Positions 9,788-17,784 of a DNA stretch of 64,000 nucleotides are shown piece by piece. The stretch lies in NCBI RefSeq assembly GCF_030811455.1, contig NZ_JAUSQU010000001.1, positions 1,922,001 through 1,986,000 on the forward strand, in the 5' to 3' direction. Both the position numbers and the translations under genes were made by a program. Positions within the stretch are counted from its first letter, which is position 1. Each line of letters opens with the position of its first letter. The stretch comes from Streptosporangium lutulentum (GTDB lineage: Bacteria; Actinomycetota; Actinomycetes; Streptosporangiales; Streptosporangiaceae). The notes under the pieces were generated by a model. That model worked only from the letters and a program-made list of their open reading frames with translations, had not been told where the DNA came from and searched no databases.

Positions 9788-10957
9788 ATGCGCGTGGAAA
9801 CCGCCGAGGCGAAGGGCCTGCGACTGCTCGCGCATCACGATCTCGACGGCAGGGGCGACGGGATGCAGGTGATGCGTCACGAGAACACCCTGTACGTCGG
9901 CCATGCGGGGACGTCGAGGGCGGGAACCTCGATCCTCGACGTCTCGGACCCCCGGCGCCCGAAGCTGGTGGATCAGTGGCCGGCGCCGGACAACACGCAC
10001 ACGCACAAGGTGCAGGTCGCCGACGGCCTGCTGCTGGTCAACCACGAGCGTTTTCCGTACCGGCCCACCGCCCCGCTGGGACCGCACTCGGCGGGCCTGG
10101 CGATATACGACCTCGCCGATCCGCCGGCGCCGAGACGGATCGCGTTCTGGGAGTCCTCCGGCAAGGGCGTTCACCGGATCGTGTGGGAGGGCGGGCGGTT
10201 CGCCCACGTCTCCGTCACGCCGGAGGGCTTCACCGACCGGATCTGGATGATCCTCGACCTGTCGGACCCGTACCACCCGGTGGAGGCGGGCCGGTGGTGG
10301 TGGCCCGGCCAGTGGGAGGCCGGAGGCGAGCGGCCGGACTGGCCGGCCGGGCGACGGCACGCGGCGCATCACGCGCTGCTCGACGGAGACATCGCCTACC
10401 TCGGCTACGACGACGCGAATCTCGTGGTCCTCGACATCGCGGACCCCTCCCGCCCCCGGGCGATCGGGTTCTGCCGATGGGAGGGCGGCGCCACGCACAC
10501 GTGCCTCCCGCTGCCCGGCCGTGACCTGCTCGTCGTCACCGACGAGCAGCAGCAGGACGGACCGCGCGCGCCGGCCCGGCGCATCCACCTGATCGACGTC
10601 GGTGATCCGGCGAACCCGCGCTATCTGGCGGCCCTCCCGGAGCCGGAGGGCGACTTCGGCGCGCTGCCCATGCGGTACGGGCCGCACTGCCTGCACGAGA
10701 ATCGCGCGGGGTCGTTCCAGAGCGGGCGCCTGGTCTTCGCGACGTACTTCAGCGCGGGGGTCCGGGTCTACGACCTGGAGGATTCCGGCCGTCCACGCGA
10801 GATCGCGCACTGGGTCTCGCGGACGCCGCCCGGTCAGGCCGCCCCACAGGCGAACGACCTGTTCGTCGATCGCGACGGCCTCGTCTGGGTGACCGACCGC
10901 ACGAACGGAGGGCTGTTCGTCCTGGAGCCCGAGGGCGAACTCGCCGCTTTGATGTAA
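9788..10957 (+). CDS. LVIVD-type beta-propeller protein, role unknown
   Basis: A 389-residue protein built of repeated beta-propeller blades of the LVIVD type: SILDVSDPRRPKLVDQW, AIYDLADPPAPRRIAFW, MILDLSDPYHPVEAGRWW, VVLDIADPSRPRAIGF, HLIDVGDPANPRYLAAL, VYDLEDSGRPREIAHW. His- and Glu-rich loops between blades (DNTHTHK, HAAHHALL, GGATHTCLPL, YGPHCLHEN) look able to bind a metal or a ligand. No signal peptide is seen. It starts 4 bp after the lipoprotein stop, so it belongs to the importer operon and the LacI regulon. Propellers of this type have few known activities. It could be a lyase, lactonase-like enzyme or binding protein for the imported compound. Confidence 0.88.
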   Translation: MRVETAEAKGLRLLAHHDLDGRGDGMQVMRHENTLYVGHAGTSRAGTSILDVSDPRRPKLVDQWPAPDNTHTHKVQVADGLLLVNHERFPYRPTAPLGPHSAGLAIYDLADPPAPRRIAFWESSGKGVHRIVWEGGRFAHVSVTPEGFTDRIWMILDLSDPYHPVEAGRWWWPGQWEAGGERPDWPAGRRHAAHHALLDGDIAYLGYDDANLVVLDIADPSRPRAIGFCRWEGGATHTCLPLPGRDLLVVTDEQQQDGPRAPARRIHLIDVGDPANPRYLAALPEPEGDFGALPMRYGPHCLHENRAGSFQSGRLVFATYFSAGVRVYDLEDSGRPREIAHWVSRTPPGQAAPQANDLFVDRDGLVWVTDRTNGGLFVLEPEGELAALM

Positions 10958-11197
10958 ATGTGTGCTTTGGGGCCGTCTGCCTTGGGGCCGTCTCCATGGC
11001 GACGAGACACCCAGCTCGTTCCATCACCGAAACGAGCGACCACCCCTTCCCACCCGAGGCCTGCCCCCGGTCTTCTCGATCCTCCAGGCCTGGATTGTGG
11101 AGGACCGAGGTTCCCCGGGTCGGGCGGAGCGAGGCGTGAAGCAGTCGGCAGGCCGGTGACTTTGCGGAATCGAGCACGTGCTTTTGGTGACGTAGTT

Positions 11198-11231
11198 TAA
11201 CCTTTACCTATGGTGGCTACAGTAAAGGTTA
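11198..11231. promoter_or_regulatory. Inverted repeat at the start of the toxin-antitoxin operon
   Basis: Perfect 10-bp arms TAACCTTTAC (11198-11207) and GTAAAGGTTA (11222-11231) separated by 14 bp. The repeat covers the region just before the antitoxin coding sequence, as expected for an autoregulatory antitoxin operator. One possible ATG (11210) lies between the arms, which favours the ATG at 11231 as the real start. Confidence 0.65.
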
Positions 11232-11482
11232 TGGAGTACGGCAAGAGAACACGTGTCAGGCGTGAGGGACCGGCGCGCATTTCCAGCAAGAACCAAGTGA
11301 CTCTGCCGGCCGCCGTGCTGCGCAAGCTCGGGCTTCGCGCGGGAGACCCGATCGACATAACCGAGGAAGGCGGCCAGATCGTCATCCGGCGGCATCGCAG
11401 CCGCTTCGACGGTGTCATCGGCACGGTCCCCGGCTTCACCGAAGCCGTGGACGTCGAGGCAAGCCGCGAAAGCTGGAGCTGA
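11231..11482 (+). CDS. AbrB/MazE-fold antitoxin (VapB-like)
   Basis: An 83-residue protein (90 if the ATG at 11210 is used). The swapped-hairpin AbrB DNA-binding domain is near the N-terminus: RISSKNQVTLPAAVLRKLGL followed by RAGDPIDITEEGGQIVIRRH. The C-terminal tail (FDGVIGTVPGF onward) would wrap and inhibit the toxin. It is followed 4 bp later by a PIN-domain gene, the classic antitoxin-toxin order. The inverted repeat at its start is probably where it represses its own operon. Unlike the LacI regulon genes on both sides, it looks like an independent cassette. Confidence 0.88.
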   Translation: MEYGKRTRVRREGPARISSKNQVTLPAAVLRKLGLRAGDPIDITEEGGQIVIRRHRSRFDGVIGTVPGFTEAVDVEASRESWS

Positions 11483-11486
11483 CGGC

Positions 11487-11897
11487 GTGCCGACGGTGAT
11501 ACTCGACACCAACATCATCTCCAGTCTCCTCAATCCCGACGACGCGCTCCACCTTGACGCCTTCGCCGCGGTCCGCCGCTGGGAGGACCAGGCGGCGTCC
11601 TTCGCCATTTCTGTGATCACGTGGAGCGAGCTACGGGTTGGTGCGGTCCGCAGGGGAGCCGAGGCCGAGAAGGCGCTCGCGGAGTTCCGTACCGCCGCCC
11701 TCGATCGGATCGTCGGGGTGGACGAGGCGACGGCCGAGAGCGCGGCCCAGCTCAGAGCCGGAGATCTGACCGTTCGGATGCCGGATGCCCTCATCATCGC
11801 GACCGCACGTGAGGTGGGGGCCGCAGCGCTGCTCACCGCGGATCGGAAGTTCCCGGGCGTCGCGCCGGAACTCGTCGAGCTGGTCCGTCCGAGCTGA
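11487..11897 (+). CDS. PIN-domain toxin (VapC-like ribonuclease)
   Basis: A 136-residue PIN-domain endoribonuclease. Acidic catalytic residues are visible in ILDTNIISSLL (first Asp), ITWSELRVGA (Glu), MPDALIIATA (Asp) and LLTADRKFPGV (Asp). The GTG at 11487 gives VPTVILDTN, the normal short N-terminus, and lies 4 bp after the antitoxin stop. Targets of VapC toxins are usually tRNAs or rRNA. The cut site here cannot be told from sequence. Neutralisation by the upstream AbrB-type protein is expected from gene order. Confidence 0.9.
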   Translation: MPTVILDTNIISSLLNPDDALHLDAFAAVRRWEDQAASFAISVITWSELRVGAVRRGAEAEKALAEFRTAALDRIVGVDEATAESAAQLRAGDLTVRMPDALIIATAREVGAAALLTADRKFPGVAPELVELVRPS

Positions 11898-12026
11898 TCC
11901 GCGGGATCGGGGTCCCGGGACTGTCCGGCTGAGAACCAGCGCCAACGACTGAGCCGCAGATCAGAAGGTGTTTCGGTCGGCGAGGTTGGTTCCGGGTGGT
12001 CCATCCGCGCTTGCGTCAAAGGTGCG

Positions 12027-12524
12027 CTAAGAGCCCTTTACGTCTTCGGCCAGACCTCGGTTGCGGAGGTGGGCCAGAGAGCCGACGTACTTGAGCATCA
12101 GGCGGGCGAACTCCAGGCGGTCGTGGTCCGACCAGTCGGCGGTGATGTATTCGAACGCCGAGCGCTGGTGGCGACGGAAGCGGGCCATGAGCTCGGCGCC
12201 TTCCGGGCTGAGCTGCAGGACGGTGCGGCGGCCGTCCTGCTGGGAGGCGGCGCGGATCAGGTAGCCGGCCTTGATGTTGTCGGTGACCATTCGGCTGGCC
12301 ACCGAAGGATCCACGGCCAGGAATTCGGCCACCGCCCCGACAGTGATCTCCTTGCCGGAGTCCTGGGTGTGCTCCAGGACGATGTTGAGCACGAGGGTCC
12401 GGCTCAGGTCCTTGGCCGAGATCGGGTTTTCGACCTCCAGCAATGAGGTGCGGCGCAGCTTGGAGAACGCGGAGCCCACGGCGTCCAGCAGCTCGTCGGC
12501 CGTTCGTGGCTCGCTCGTCGTCAT
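12027..12524 (-). CDS. MarR-family transcriptional regulator
   Basis: A 165-residue winged-helix protein. The DNA-binding part is around residues 55-105 (ITVGAVAEFLAVDPSVASRM, then the wing SQQDGRRTVLQLSPEGAEL), with dimerisation helices at both ends. The ATG at 12524 gives the usual MarR length; the longer frame reads back through the neighbouring gene. It is divergent from an NmrA-like oxidoreductase. The 99-bp gap contains a perfect 7-4-7 palindrome that probably serves as its operator. The likely regulon is the oxidoreductase and exporter genes to its right. The inducer is unknown. Confidence 0.92.
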   Translation of the reverse strand: MTTSEPRTADELLDAVGSAFSKLRRTSLLEVENPISAKDLSRTLVLNIVLEHTQDSGKEITVGAVAEFLAVDPSVASRMVTDNIKAGYLIRAASQQDGRRTVLQLSPEGAELMARFRRHQRSAFEYITADWSDHDRLEFARLMLKYVGSLAHLRNRGLAEDVKGS

Positions 12525-12577
12525 GTGCCCATCGTATATCCGTGAACCTCCGAAGACATGTGTTGACGCGAAAATAC

Positions 12578-12595
12578 ATGCATGACAGCATGCAT
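12578..12595. promoter_or_regulatory. Probable MarR operator in the 12525-12623 divergent gap
   Basis: ATGCATG-ACAG-CATGCAT, perfect 7-bp arms with a 4-bp centre, overlapping a further palindrome TGCATATGCA at 12591-12600. A -35-like TTGACG lies at 12563-12568. The spacing fits a MarR dimer blocking rightward transcription. Confidence 0.65.
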
Positions 12596-12623
12596 ATGCA
12601 TAACACCATGAACGGAGAAGATC

Positions 12624-13466
12624 ATGACTATCCTCATCACCGGTGCCCGCGGCAGGGTCGGTCAAGCGGTCATTTACCGCCTCCACTCCGCAGGTATCTC
12701 CGTCCGCGCCGCCAGCGCCAATCCCGCTGAACTGACCGTCCCCGCCGGTGTCGAAGTCGCCGAGCTCGGGCTCAACCGGCCGGAGACCTTCGAAGCCGTG
12801 CTCCGCGGCGTCCGCCAGGTGTTCCTCTACCCCGAGCCCGACGGCATCGACGCCTTCATCAAGACCGCCGAGGCCGCGGGCGTCGAGCACGTCGTTCTGC
12901 TGTCCTCCTCCTCGGTCCTCGACCCCGGCGCCGAGACCGACCCGCTGGCCTCACACAGCCTTAAGGTCGAGCAGGCCCTCGCCTCCTCCGATCTCACCTG
13001 CACGTTCCTGCGCCCGGACGCCTTCGCCAGCAACGCGCTCGGCTGGGCCTACTTCATCGGCCAGAATCTGCCGATCCAGCTCGCCTACCCGGACGCGGAC
13101 ATCACGCCCATCCACTCCGAGGACCTCGCGGACATCGCCGTCGAGGCCCTGAGCGGCGGTTCCCTCAAGGGCCGCTCGATCACCCTCACCGGCGCGCAGT
13201 CGCTCACCTTCCGCGAGCAGCTCGCCGTTCTGTCCGAGGTCCTCGAGCGCGACATCCTCGTCGTGAAGATCACTCACGCCGAGGCCGAGCAGCAGATGAG
13301 CCAGTACATGCCCGCCCCGATGGCCGCTTCCCTGCTTGCCCTCTGGTCCGCCGCGTCCGCTCGCCCCGCCGCCATCGCCGACACCACCCAGACCCTTCTC
13401 GGCAAGCCCGCCCGCAGCTTCCAGCAGTGGGCACGTGAGAACGCCGCCGCCTTCACCCAGCGCTGA
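12624..13466 (+). CDS. NmrA-like NAD(P)-binding oxidoreductase (QOR2/azoreductase type)
   Basis: A 280-residue Rossmann protein with the N-terminal dinucleotide motif GARGRVGQAV (residues 7-16) after MTILIT. The NmrA/HSCARG-like family members reduce quinones or act as redox sensors. It lacks the Tyr-x3-Lys of classical SDRs, which fits the NmrA branch (HVVLLSSSSVLD region instead). GGAGAAG lies 5 bp upstream of the ATG. It is divergent from a MarR regulator and followed 53 bp later by a DHA2 exporter, so the three form a plausible electrophile or drug response unit. Confidence 0.88.
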   Translation: MTILITGARGRVGQAVIYRLHSAGISVRAASANPAELTVPAGVEVAELGLNRPETFEAVLRGVRQVFLYPEPDGIDAFIKTAEAAGVEHVVLLSSSSVLDPGAETDPLASHSLKVEQALASSDLTCTFLRPDAFASNALGWAYFIGQNLPIQLAYPDADITPIHSEDLADIAVEALSGGSLKGRSITLTGAQSLTFREQLAVLSEVLERDILVVKITHAEAEQQMSQYMPAPMAASLLALWSAASARPAAIADTTQTLLGKPARSFQQWARENAAAFTQR

Positions 13467-13519
13467 CCTCGCCGGTCCTCCGTTCAGGCGGCGCCCCTTC
13501 CTTCCCTTAAGGCCTCCCC

Positions 13520-14986
13520 ATGTCCACCCTCCTGGCTCCCGTGCCGCCGCATTCCGCCGATCACAGACGCTGGGCCGTCCTTGCCGTCGTCCTCTTCGCC
13601 GCAATCGTCGACCTTCTCGATGCGACGATCACCAACATCGCCGCCCCGACCATCGCCGCCGACCTGCGCGGCGGAGACGCCCTCGTCCAGTGGCTCGGCG
13701 CGAGCTACTCCCTGGCCATGGGCGTCCTACTCGTGGTCGGCGGACGGCTCGGCGACAGGTTCGGGCGTCGCCGCCTGTTCCTGATCGGAATCACCGGCTT
13801 CACCCTCGCGTCCATCGCCTGCGGCCTGGCCTTCGACCCCGCGTCCATCGCCTGCGGCCTGGCCTTCGACCCCGCGTCCATCGCCTGCGGCCTGGCCTTT
13901 GACCCCGCGTCCATCATCGCCTTCCGGCTGCTTCAGGGAGCCTTCGGCGCCCTGCTGATCCCGCAGGGCTTCGGCATCCTCGGCGCGGTATTCCCCCGCG
14001 ACGAGATCGGCAAAGCATTCGGCGTCTTCGTCCCCGCCCTGGGCCTGTCCGCCATCGGCGGCCCTATCCTCGCCGGATTGCTTATCGACGCCAATCTGTT
14101 CGGCCTCGGCTGGCGCTCCATGTTCCTGATCAACATCGCGCTCGGCGGCTTCGCGATCGGCCTGGCCGCCCGGCTCCTGCCCCATGACACCGGCGACCGG
14201 ACGGTCACCGTCGACGGCCTCGGCTCCGGCCTGCTCGCAGCCACGATGATCGGCCTCCTGTACGGCCTGGTCGAGGGCTCCAGCCATGGCTGGACGCTGC
14301 GCCCGATCCTCTCCCTGGCGGTCGGCGCGGGCCTCTTCGCCCTGTTCTGCCTGCGTCAGCGCGCCGCGGTCAGCCCACTCATCGAGCCCTCGCTGCTGAC
14401 GAACCGAGGCTTCACCTCCGGCCTGCTCCTCGGACTGGTCTTTAACGCGGCAGTCTCCGGCCTGCTGTTCGTCCTGTCCCTCTTCCTGCAGGACGTGCTG
14501 CACCGCACGCCGACGCAGGCATCTCTCGGCCTCGCGCCGATCGCGGCAGGCATCATCGTCTCCTCGATCACCGTGCACAACCTCATCGCTCGTATGGGCC
14601 GCACCCTGATTCTGATCGGCCTGACCCTCACCCTGACCGGCACCCTCTCACTGCTCGCACTGGTGCAGACCCAGGGATCCGACCTGGCCGGCTGGGCGCT
14701 CATCCTGCCGGTGTTCGTCATCGGCCTGGGCCTGGGCACATGCTTCGGCACCATCTACGAGGTCACCCTGGGTGACCTCGACCCGAAGGAGTCCGGCAGC
14801 GCCAGCGGCTCGCTGTCGGCCACCCAGCAATTGGCCAACAGCGTCGGCGCCGCGGCCATCACCACCATCTACCTCCACACCTCCGGCGGCACCGCCCTCA
14901 GCCTGGCCGCCGTCGCCGCCGGCGTGTTCGTCTGCTGCGGCCTCGTCCGGCTCATGCCACGCAAAGCCCAACCTCGACTTCACTGA
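13520..14986 (+). CDS. DHA2-family MFS exporter (EmrB/QacA type) with internal repeat expansion
   Basis: A 488-residue drug:proton antiporter with about 14 membrane segments. Motif D1-like residues appear in AIVDLLDATITNIAAP, motif A in GGRLGDRFGRRRLF, and the conserved RLLQGAFGALLIPQG follows. An 11-residue unit ASIACGLAFDP occurs three times in a row after the third membrane segment, where relatives have it about once, so 22 extra residues sit between segments 3 and 4. The protein may be altered in function or expression. It lies between the NmrA-like gene and a second MarR gene. Confidence 0.92.
   Translation: MSTLLAPVPPHSADHRRWAVLAVVLFAAIVDLLDATITNIAAPTIAADLRGGDALVQWLGASYSLAMGVLLVVGGRLGDRFGRRRLFLIGITGFTLASIACGLAFDPASIACGLAFDPASIACGLAFDPASIIAFRLLQGAFGALLIPQGFGILGAVFPRDEIGKAFGVFVPALGLSAIGGPILAGLLIDANLFGLGWRSMFLINIALGGFAIGLAARLLPHDTGDRTVTVDGLGSGLLAATMIGLLYGLVEGSSHGWTLRPILSLAVGAGLFALFCLRQRAAVSPLIEPSLLTNRGFTSGLLLGLVFNAAVSGLLFVLSLFLQDVLHRTPTQASLGLAPIAAGIIVSSITVHNLIARMGRTLILIGLTLTLTGTLSLLALVQTQGSDLAGWALILPVFVIGLGLGTCFGTIYEVTLGDLDPKESGSASGSLSATQQLANSVGAAAITTIYLHTSGGTALSLAAVAAGVFVCCGLVRLMPRKAQPRLH
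13808..13915 (+). repeat. In-frame 33-bp tandem repeat inside the MFS gene
   Basis: Three consecutive 33-bp units at 13808-13840, 13841-13873 and 13874-13906, followed by 9 bp of a fourth. They differ at one position only (T for C in unit 3). The near identity at DNA level shows that the expansion is recent. Each unit adds 11 residues without breaking the frame. Confidence 0.95.
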
Positions 14987-14998
14987 GGAGCACCGATC

Positions 14999-15421
14999 AT
15001 GAAACCCATCGGTTACTGGCTCAACCGCACCGACGAAGCCCTCACCCATCACATGAACGGCATGCTGAACGAGTTCGGCCTCACCCGGATCGCCTGGCAG
15101 GTCCTCAACGTCGTCGAAGACACCCCTCAGGTCTCGGACACCGACGTCCTATCGGTCCTCGCGGCCAACGCCGATGTCCCCACCCTGACCGCCGTCATCG
15201 AAACCGTGCTCGCCGACGGTTGGGTGACCCGCCCCACATCGGACCGGCTCACCCTCACCTCCGACGGACGTCGGCGTCTGGCCAAGGTCGCCGAACGCGT
15301 CAACGCGTTTCGTGAGCTGTCGATGTCTGGCATATCCATGAACGAGTACCTCACGGCCGTCGGCGTCCTCGAACGCATGACCCACAACATCGAGGCCCGC
15401 CGGACAGGAATCGAACGATGA
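14999..15421 (+). CDS. MarR-like winged-helix regulator
   Basis: A 140-residue small helical protein. The N-terminus (YWLNRTDEALTHHMNGMLNE) is the first dimerisation helix, the middle carries a winged helix (VLSVLAANADVPTLTAVIET and the wing LTLTSDGRRRLAKVAERVNA), and the end is a helix (YLTAVGVLERMTHNIEA). GAGGAG is placed 8 bp upstream of the ATG, overlapping the end of the exporter gene region. It is co-oriented with the exporter and probably cotranscribed. The sequence is divergent from the MarR at 12027, so they are not recent duplicates. Confidence 0.8.
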   Translation: MKPIGYWLNRTDEALTHHMNGMLNEFGLTRIAWQVLNVVEDTPQVSDTDVLSVLAANADVPTLTAVIETVLADGWVTRPTSDRLTLTSDGRRRLAKVAERVNAFRELSMSGISMNEYLTAVGVLERMTHNIEARRTGIER

Positions 15422-15459
15422 AGGCCGCCCACACCACGACGGGCTCCGCACGGTCCTGA

Positions 15460-16665
15460 TCAGCCGTACGGCCGCGAGGCGTCGAAGGGAAGGGTGAGCA
15501 GGCCGGGCGGGAACCGGTGCAGGGAGCGGCAGCCGGTGTCGGTGACCACGACCATCTCACCGGTCTGCACGCCGGCGGAGAGATCGGGGGTGCAGACGTT
15601 GGGCTGCACCACGAGCGTCGTCCCCGCGCGCAGCGGCTCGGCGTGCAGGCCGCGCGGGGTGAGGTCGCGCCCGCTCAGAACGGGAGGCAGGTATCCACCG
15701 CCGAGTCCATGGAGGAGATCGTCGACGGTCGACAGCCCTTCGGCCCGGACATGACGCAGGCTCGCCAGCAGCTCGGCGGGCGGGACCCCGGCGCGCAGGC
15801 GGCCCATGACCTCGTCACGGACCGTCTCGGCGACCGCGTGCAGCCGCCGGTACAGCGCGGGGGGCTCGGCGCCGACCACCGCGGTGCGCAGCAGTTGGGC
15901 GGGGTGGTCCTGTCCCCAGCCCGCACTGAGCTCGAACACCACGACGGACCCGGGCCGCGTTACGCGCTCGCCCGGCCACTGGGCCGGGACGCAGCGGTCG
16001 GGCGCGCTCATCGACGTCGTCGTGACGTAGCAGATGTGGTGCGTGCCCCCCTCCGCGCGGTAGGCGTGCTCCGCGGCGGCGACCATCTCCCGCTCGCTCG
16101 CCCCCTGTCCGGCGGCGTCGAGCAGGGCCGCCGCGCCCAGGTCGGTCAGCGCCGCAGCGTGCTCCAGCCACCGCAGTTCCTCGTCGGATTTGACCATGCG
16201 CAGGCGGGTGTAGTGCTCGTCCAGCGTCACGACGGCGCTCGCCCACCCGCCGACGGCGTCCCGCACCCTGGCCGGGACCGGGCCGACGAGGCCGACCCGG
16301 CACGCGGGGCCGAGCCGCCGCAGAGCCCGCACCGCCGCGTGCGCCGGGTCGTCGCCGATCGGGCCGGCCTCGTCGCCGAGGTCCGCGGCGAGAACGGTGC
16401 GCCGGGCGTCGGGCACGTGGTTGTGGAATCCGACGAGCAGATGTCCCGCCCCGTCCGCCGGGAGCACGAAGAGCGCCTCCCGGGTGACCGGCCAGGTGGT
16501 GAGCCAGGGGATGGCACTACCGGTCCGGTTCGCGCCGTACGCGAGGACGACGTCCGCGCCGTGCGCCGTGGCGGCGGCCCGCATGAGCGCACGTCTGGAA
16601 TGCAGTTCCCCGGTGCTGAACGGAGCGGGGGCGACGAGTGGCGATCTGAAGAGCGGCGTTGACAT
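15460..16665 (-). CDS. M24-family (creatinase/prolidase fold) protein with altered metal site
   Basis: A 401-residue protein with an N-terminal creatinase-type domain (residues 1-165) and a C-terminal pita-bread domain. Canonical M24 enzymes use two Asp, one His and two Glu to bind two metals. Here the first Asp region reads VVFELSAGW, the second DHPAQLLRT, the His is kept in LLHGLGGGY, the first Glu is Gln in LVVQPNV and the last Glu is kept in QTGEMVVVTDTG. This suggests a metal-free enzyme like creatinase rather than a peptidase. The ATG at 16665 is preferred (MSTPLFRS). It is divergent from the C-C hydrolase, with an operator between them. Confidence 0.85.
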   Translation of the reverse strand: MSTPLFRSPLVAPAPFSTGELHSRRALMRAAATAHGADVVLAYGANRTGSAIPWLTTWPVTREALFVLPADGAGHLLVGFHNHVPDARRTVLAADLGDEAGPIGDDPAHAAVRALRRLGPACRVGLVGPVPARVRDAVGGWASAVVTLDEHYTRLRMVKSDEELRWLEHAAALTDLGAAALLDAAGQGASEREMVAAAEHAYRAEGGTHHICYVTTTSMSAPDRCVPAQWPGERVTRPGSVVVFELSAGWGQDHPAQLLRTAVVGAEPPALYRRLHAVAETVRDEVMGRLRAGVPPAELLASLRHVRAEGLSTVDDLLHGLGGGYLPPVLSGRDLTPRGLHAEPLRAGTTLVVQPNVCTPDLSAGVQTGEMVVVTDTGCRSLHRFPPGLLTLPFDASRPYG

Positions 16666-16700
16666 GACTCTTATGATCGAACAGTATGCAACCGATTGCA
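16659..16700 (+). promoter_or_regulatory. Promoter and LacI-type operator D (M24 / hydrolase divergent gap)
   Basis: A rightward promoter TTGACA (16659-16664), 17-bp spacer, CAGTAT (16682-16687) runs straight into operator TGCAACCGATTGCA at 16687-16700. A weaker leftward promoter overlapping the operator is possible (TTGCAA, 17 bp, GATCAT). One bound repressor could therefore shut both divergent genes. Confidence 0.82.
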
Positions 16701-16716
16701 ATGAGAGGAGTAGATC

Positions 16717-17781
16717 ATGGACGAGCTCGTCGCCTCGGCGGTCTCGCACTGGGCTCCGAGGTTCACGACGAACGGGGTCGCGGTCGCGGACTTCGAGCGC
16801 GTGACGTCCGGTCTGAAGGACTGGGACGGCTGGTGCTCCGCGTGGTCGCAGGTGGGGGCGGAGTACGAGGCTCTCGGTGCCGAGGCCGTGGAGGAGGGCC
16901 GCCTCCGCTCGGCGGGACAGCATTACGTCCAGGCCGCCGTCTGCCATCACTTCGGCAAGTTCCTCTTCGTCCAGGACCCGGTCCGGATGCGCGAGGCGCA
17001 CCTGGCCGCGGTGCGATGCCTCGACGCCGCGCTCCCGCACCTCGACCCGCCGGGGCGGCGCGTCGAGATCCCGTTCGACGGATCACGTCTCGTCGGCGTG
17101 CTCCGTCTGCCCCGCGGCCCCGGCCCGCACCCGGTGACGGTCATGATCCCGGGCCTGGACTCCGCGAAGGAGGAGTTCCGCTCGACCGAGGCCCTCTTCC
17201 TCGAACGGGGCGTCGGAACCTTCAGCGTCGACGGTCCCGGACAGGGCGAAGCCGAGTACGACCTGGCGATTCGCGGTGACTGGGAGGTCCCGGGCGGCGC
17301 GATCCTCGACGCCGTCTCGGCGGAGCCGGACGTCGATCCGGACCGGCTCGCGGTCTGGGGGGTCAGCCTCGGCGGCTACTACGCCCCTCGCGTCGCCAGT
17401 GGCGACGGCCGGGTGCGCGCCTGTGTCGCGCTCGCCGGACCCTACGACTTCGGCGAGTGCTGGGAGCGGCTGCCGGCCCTCACCCGGGCGGCGTTCCGCG
17501 CCCGGTCCAGGGCGGAGAGCGACGGGCACGCGCGCGAGATCGCGCACACGCTCAGCCTCACGGGGCGGACCGCCTCCATCACCTGCCCGCTGCTCGTGGT
17601 CACCGGCAGGCGCGACCGGCTCATCCCGTGGCAGCACGCCGTCCGCCTCGCCGAGGAGGCGAAGGGGGAGACCCGGCTGCTGCTCCTCGACGAGGGCAAC
17701 CACGGGTGCATGAACGTCGCCGCGCGGCACCGCCAGAAGACGGCGGACTGGGTGGCGACCCAGCTCGGAGCGGGTGAGTGA
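16717..17781 (+). CDS. FrsA-like alpha/beta hydrolase, resembles 2,6-dihydroxypseudooxynicotine hydrolase
   Basis: A 354-residue hydrolase with an all-helical N-terminal cap (residues 1-110) and a C-terminal alpha/beta domain. The nucleophile is Ser217 in WGVSLGGYYAPR. Asp300 (VVTGRRDRLIP) and His329 (DEGNHGCMN) complete the triad. The layout and numbering are like those I recall for the C-C bond hydrolase of the Arthrobacter nicotine pathway, which splits an aryl ketone side chain; an alignment should confirm this. AGAGGAG is 6 bp before the ATG. It is the first gene to the right of operator D. It probably cleaves a carbonyl intermediate of the compound degraded by the regulon. Confidence 0.88.
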   Translation: MDELVASAVSHWAPRFTTNGVAVADFERVTSGLKDWDGWCSAWSQVGAEYEALGAEAVEEGRLRSAGQHYVQAAVCHHFGKFLFVQDPVRMREAHLAAVRCLDAALPHLDPPGRRVEIPFDGSRLVGVLRLPRGPGPHPVTVMIPGLDSAKEEFRSTEALFLERGVGTFSVDGPGQGEAEYDLAIRGDWEVPGGAILDAVSAEPDVDPDRLAVWGVSLGGYYAPRVASGDGRVRACVALAGPYDFGECWERLPALTRAAFRARSRAESDGHAREIAHTLSLTGRTASITCPLLVVTGRRDRLIPWQHAVRLAEEAKGETRLLLLDEGNHGCMNVAARHRQKTADWVATQLGAGE

Positions 17782-17784
17782 ACC

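Noticed and set aside
10958-11197. Hidden gene between the propeller and toxin-antitoxin genes
   Set aside because: Short frames only. A small direct repeat TTGGGGCCGTCT occurs twice, but nothing else supports a feature.
13808-13915. CRISPR-like repeat array
   Set aside because: The units are contiguous with no spacers and lie inside a membrane protein reading frame.
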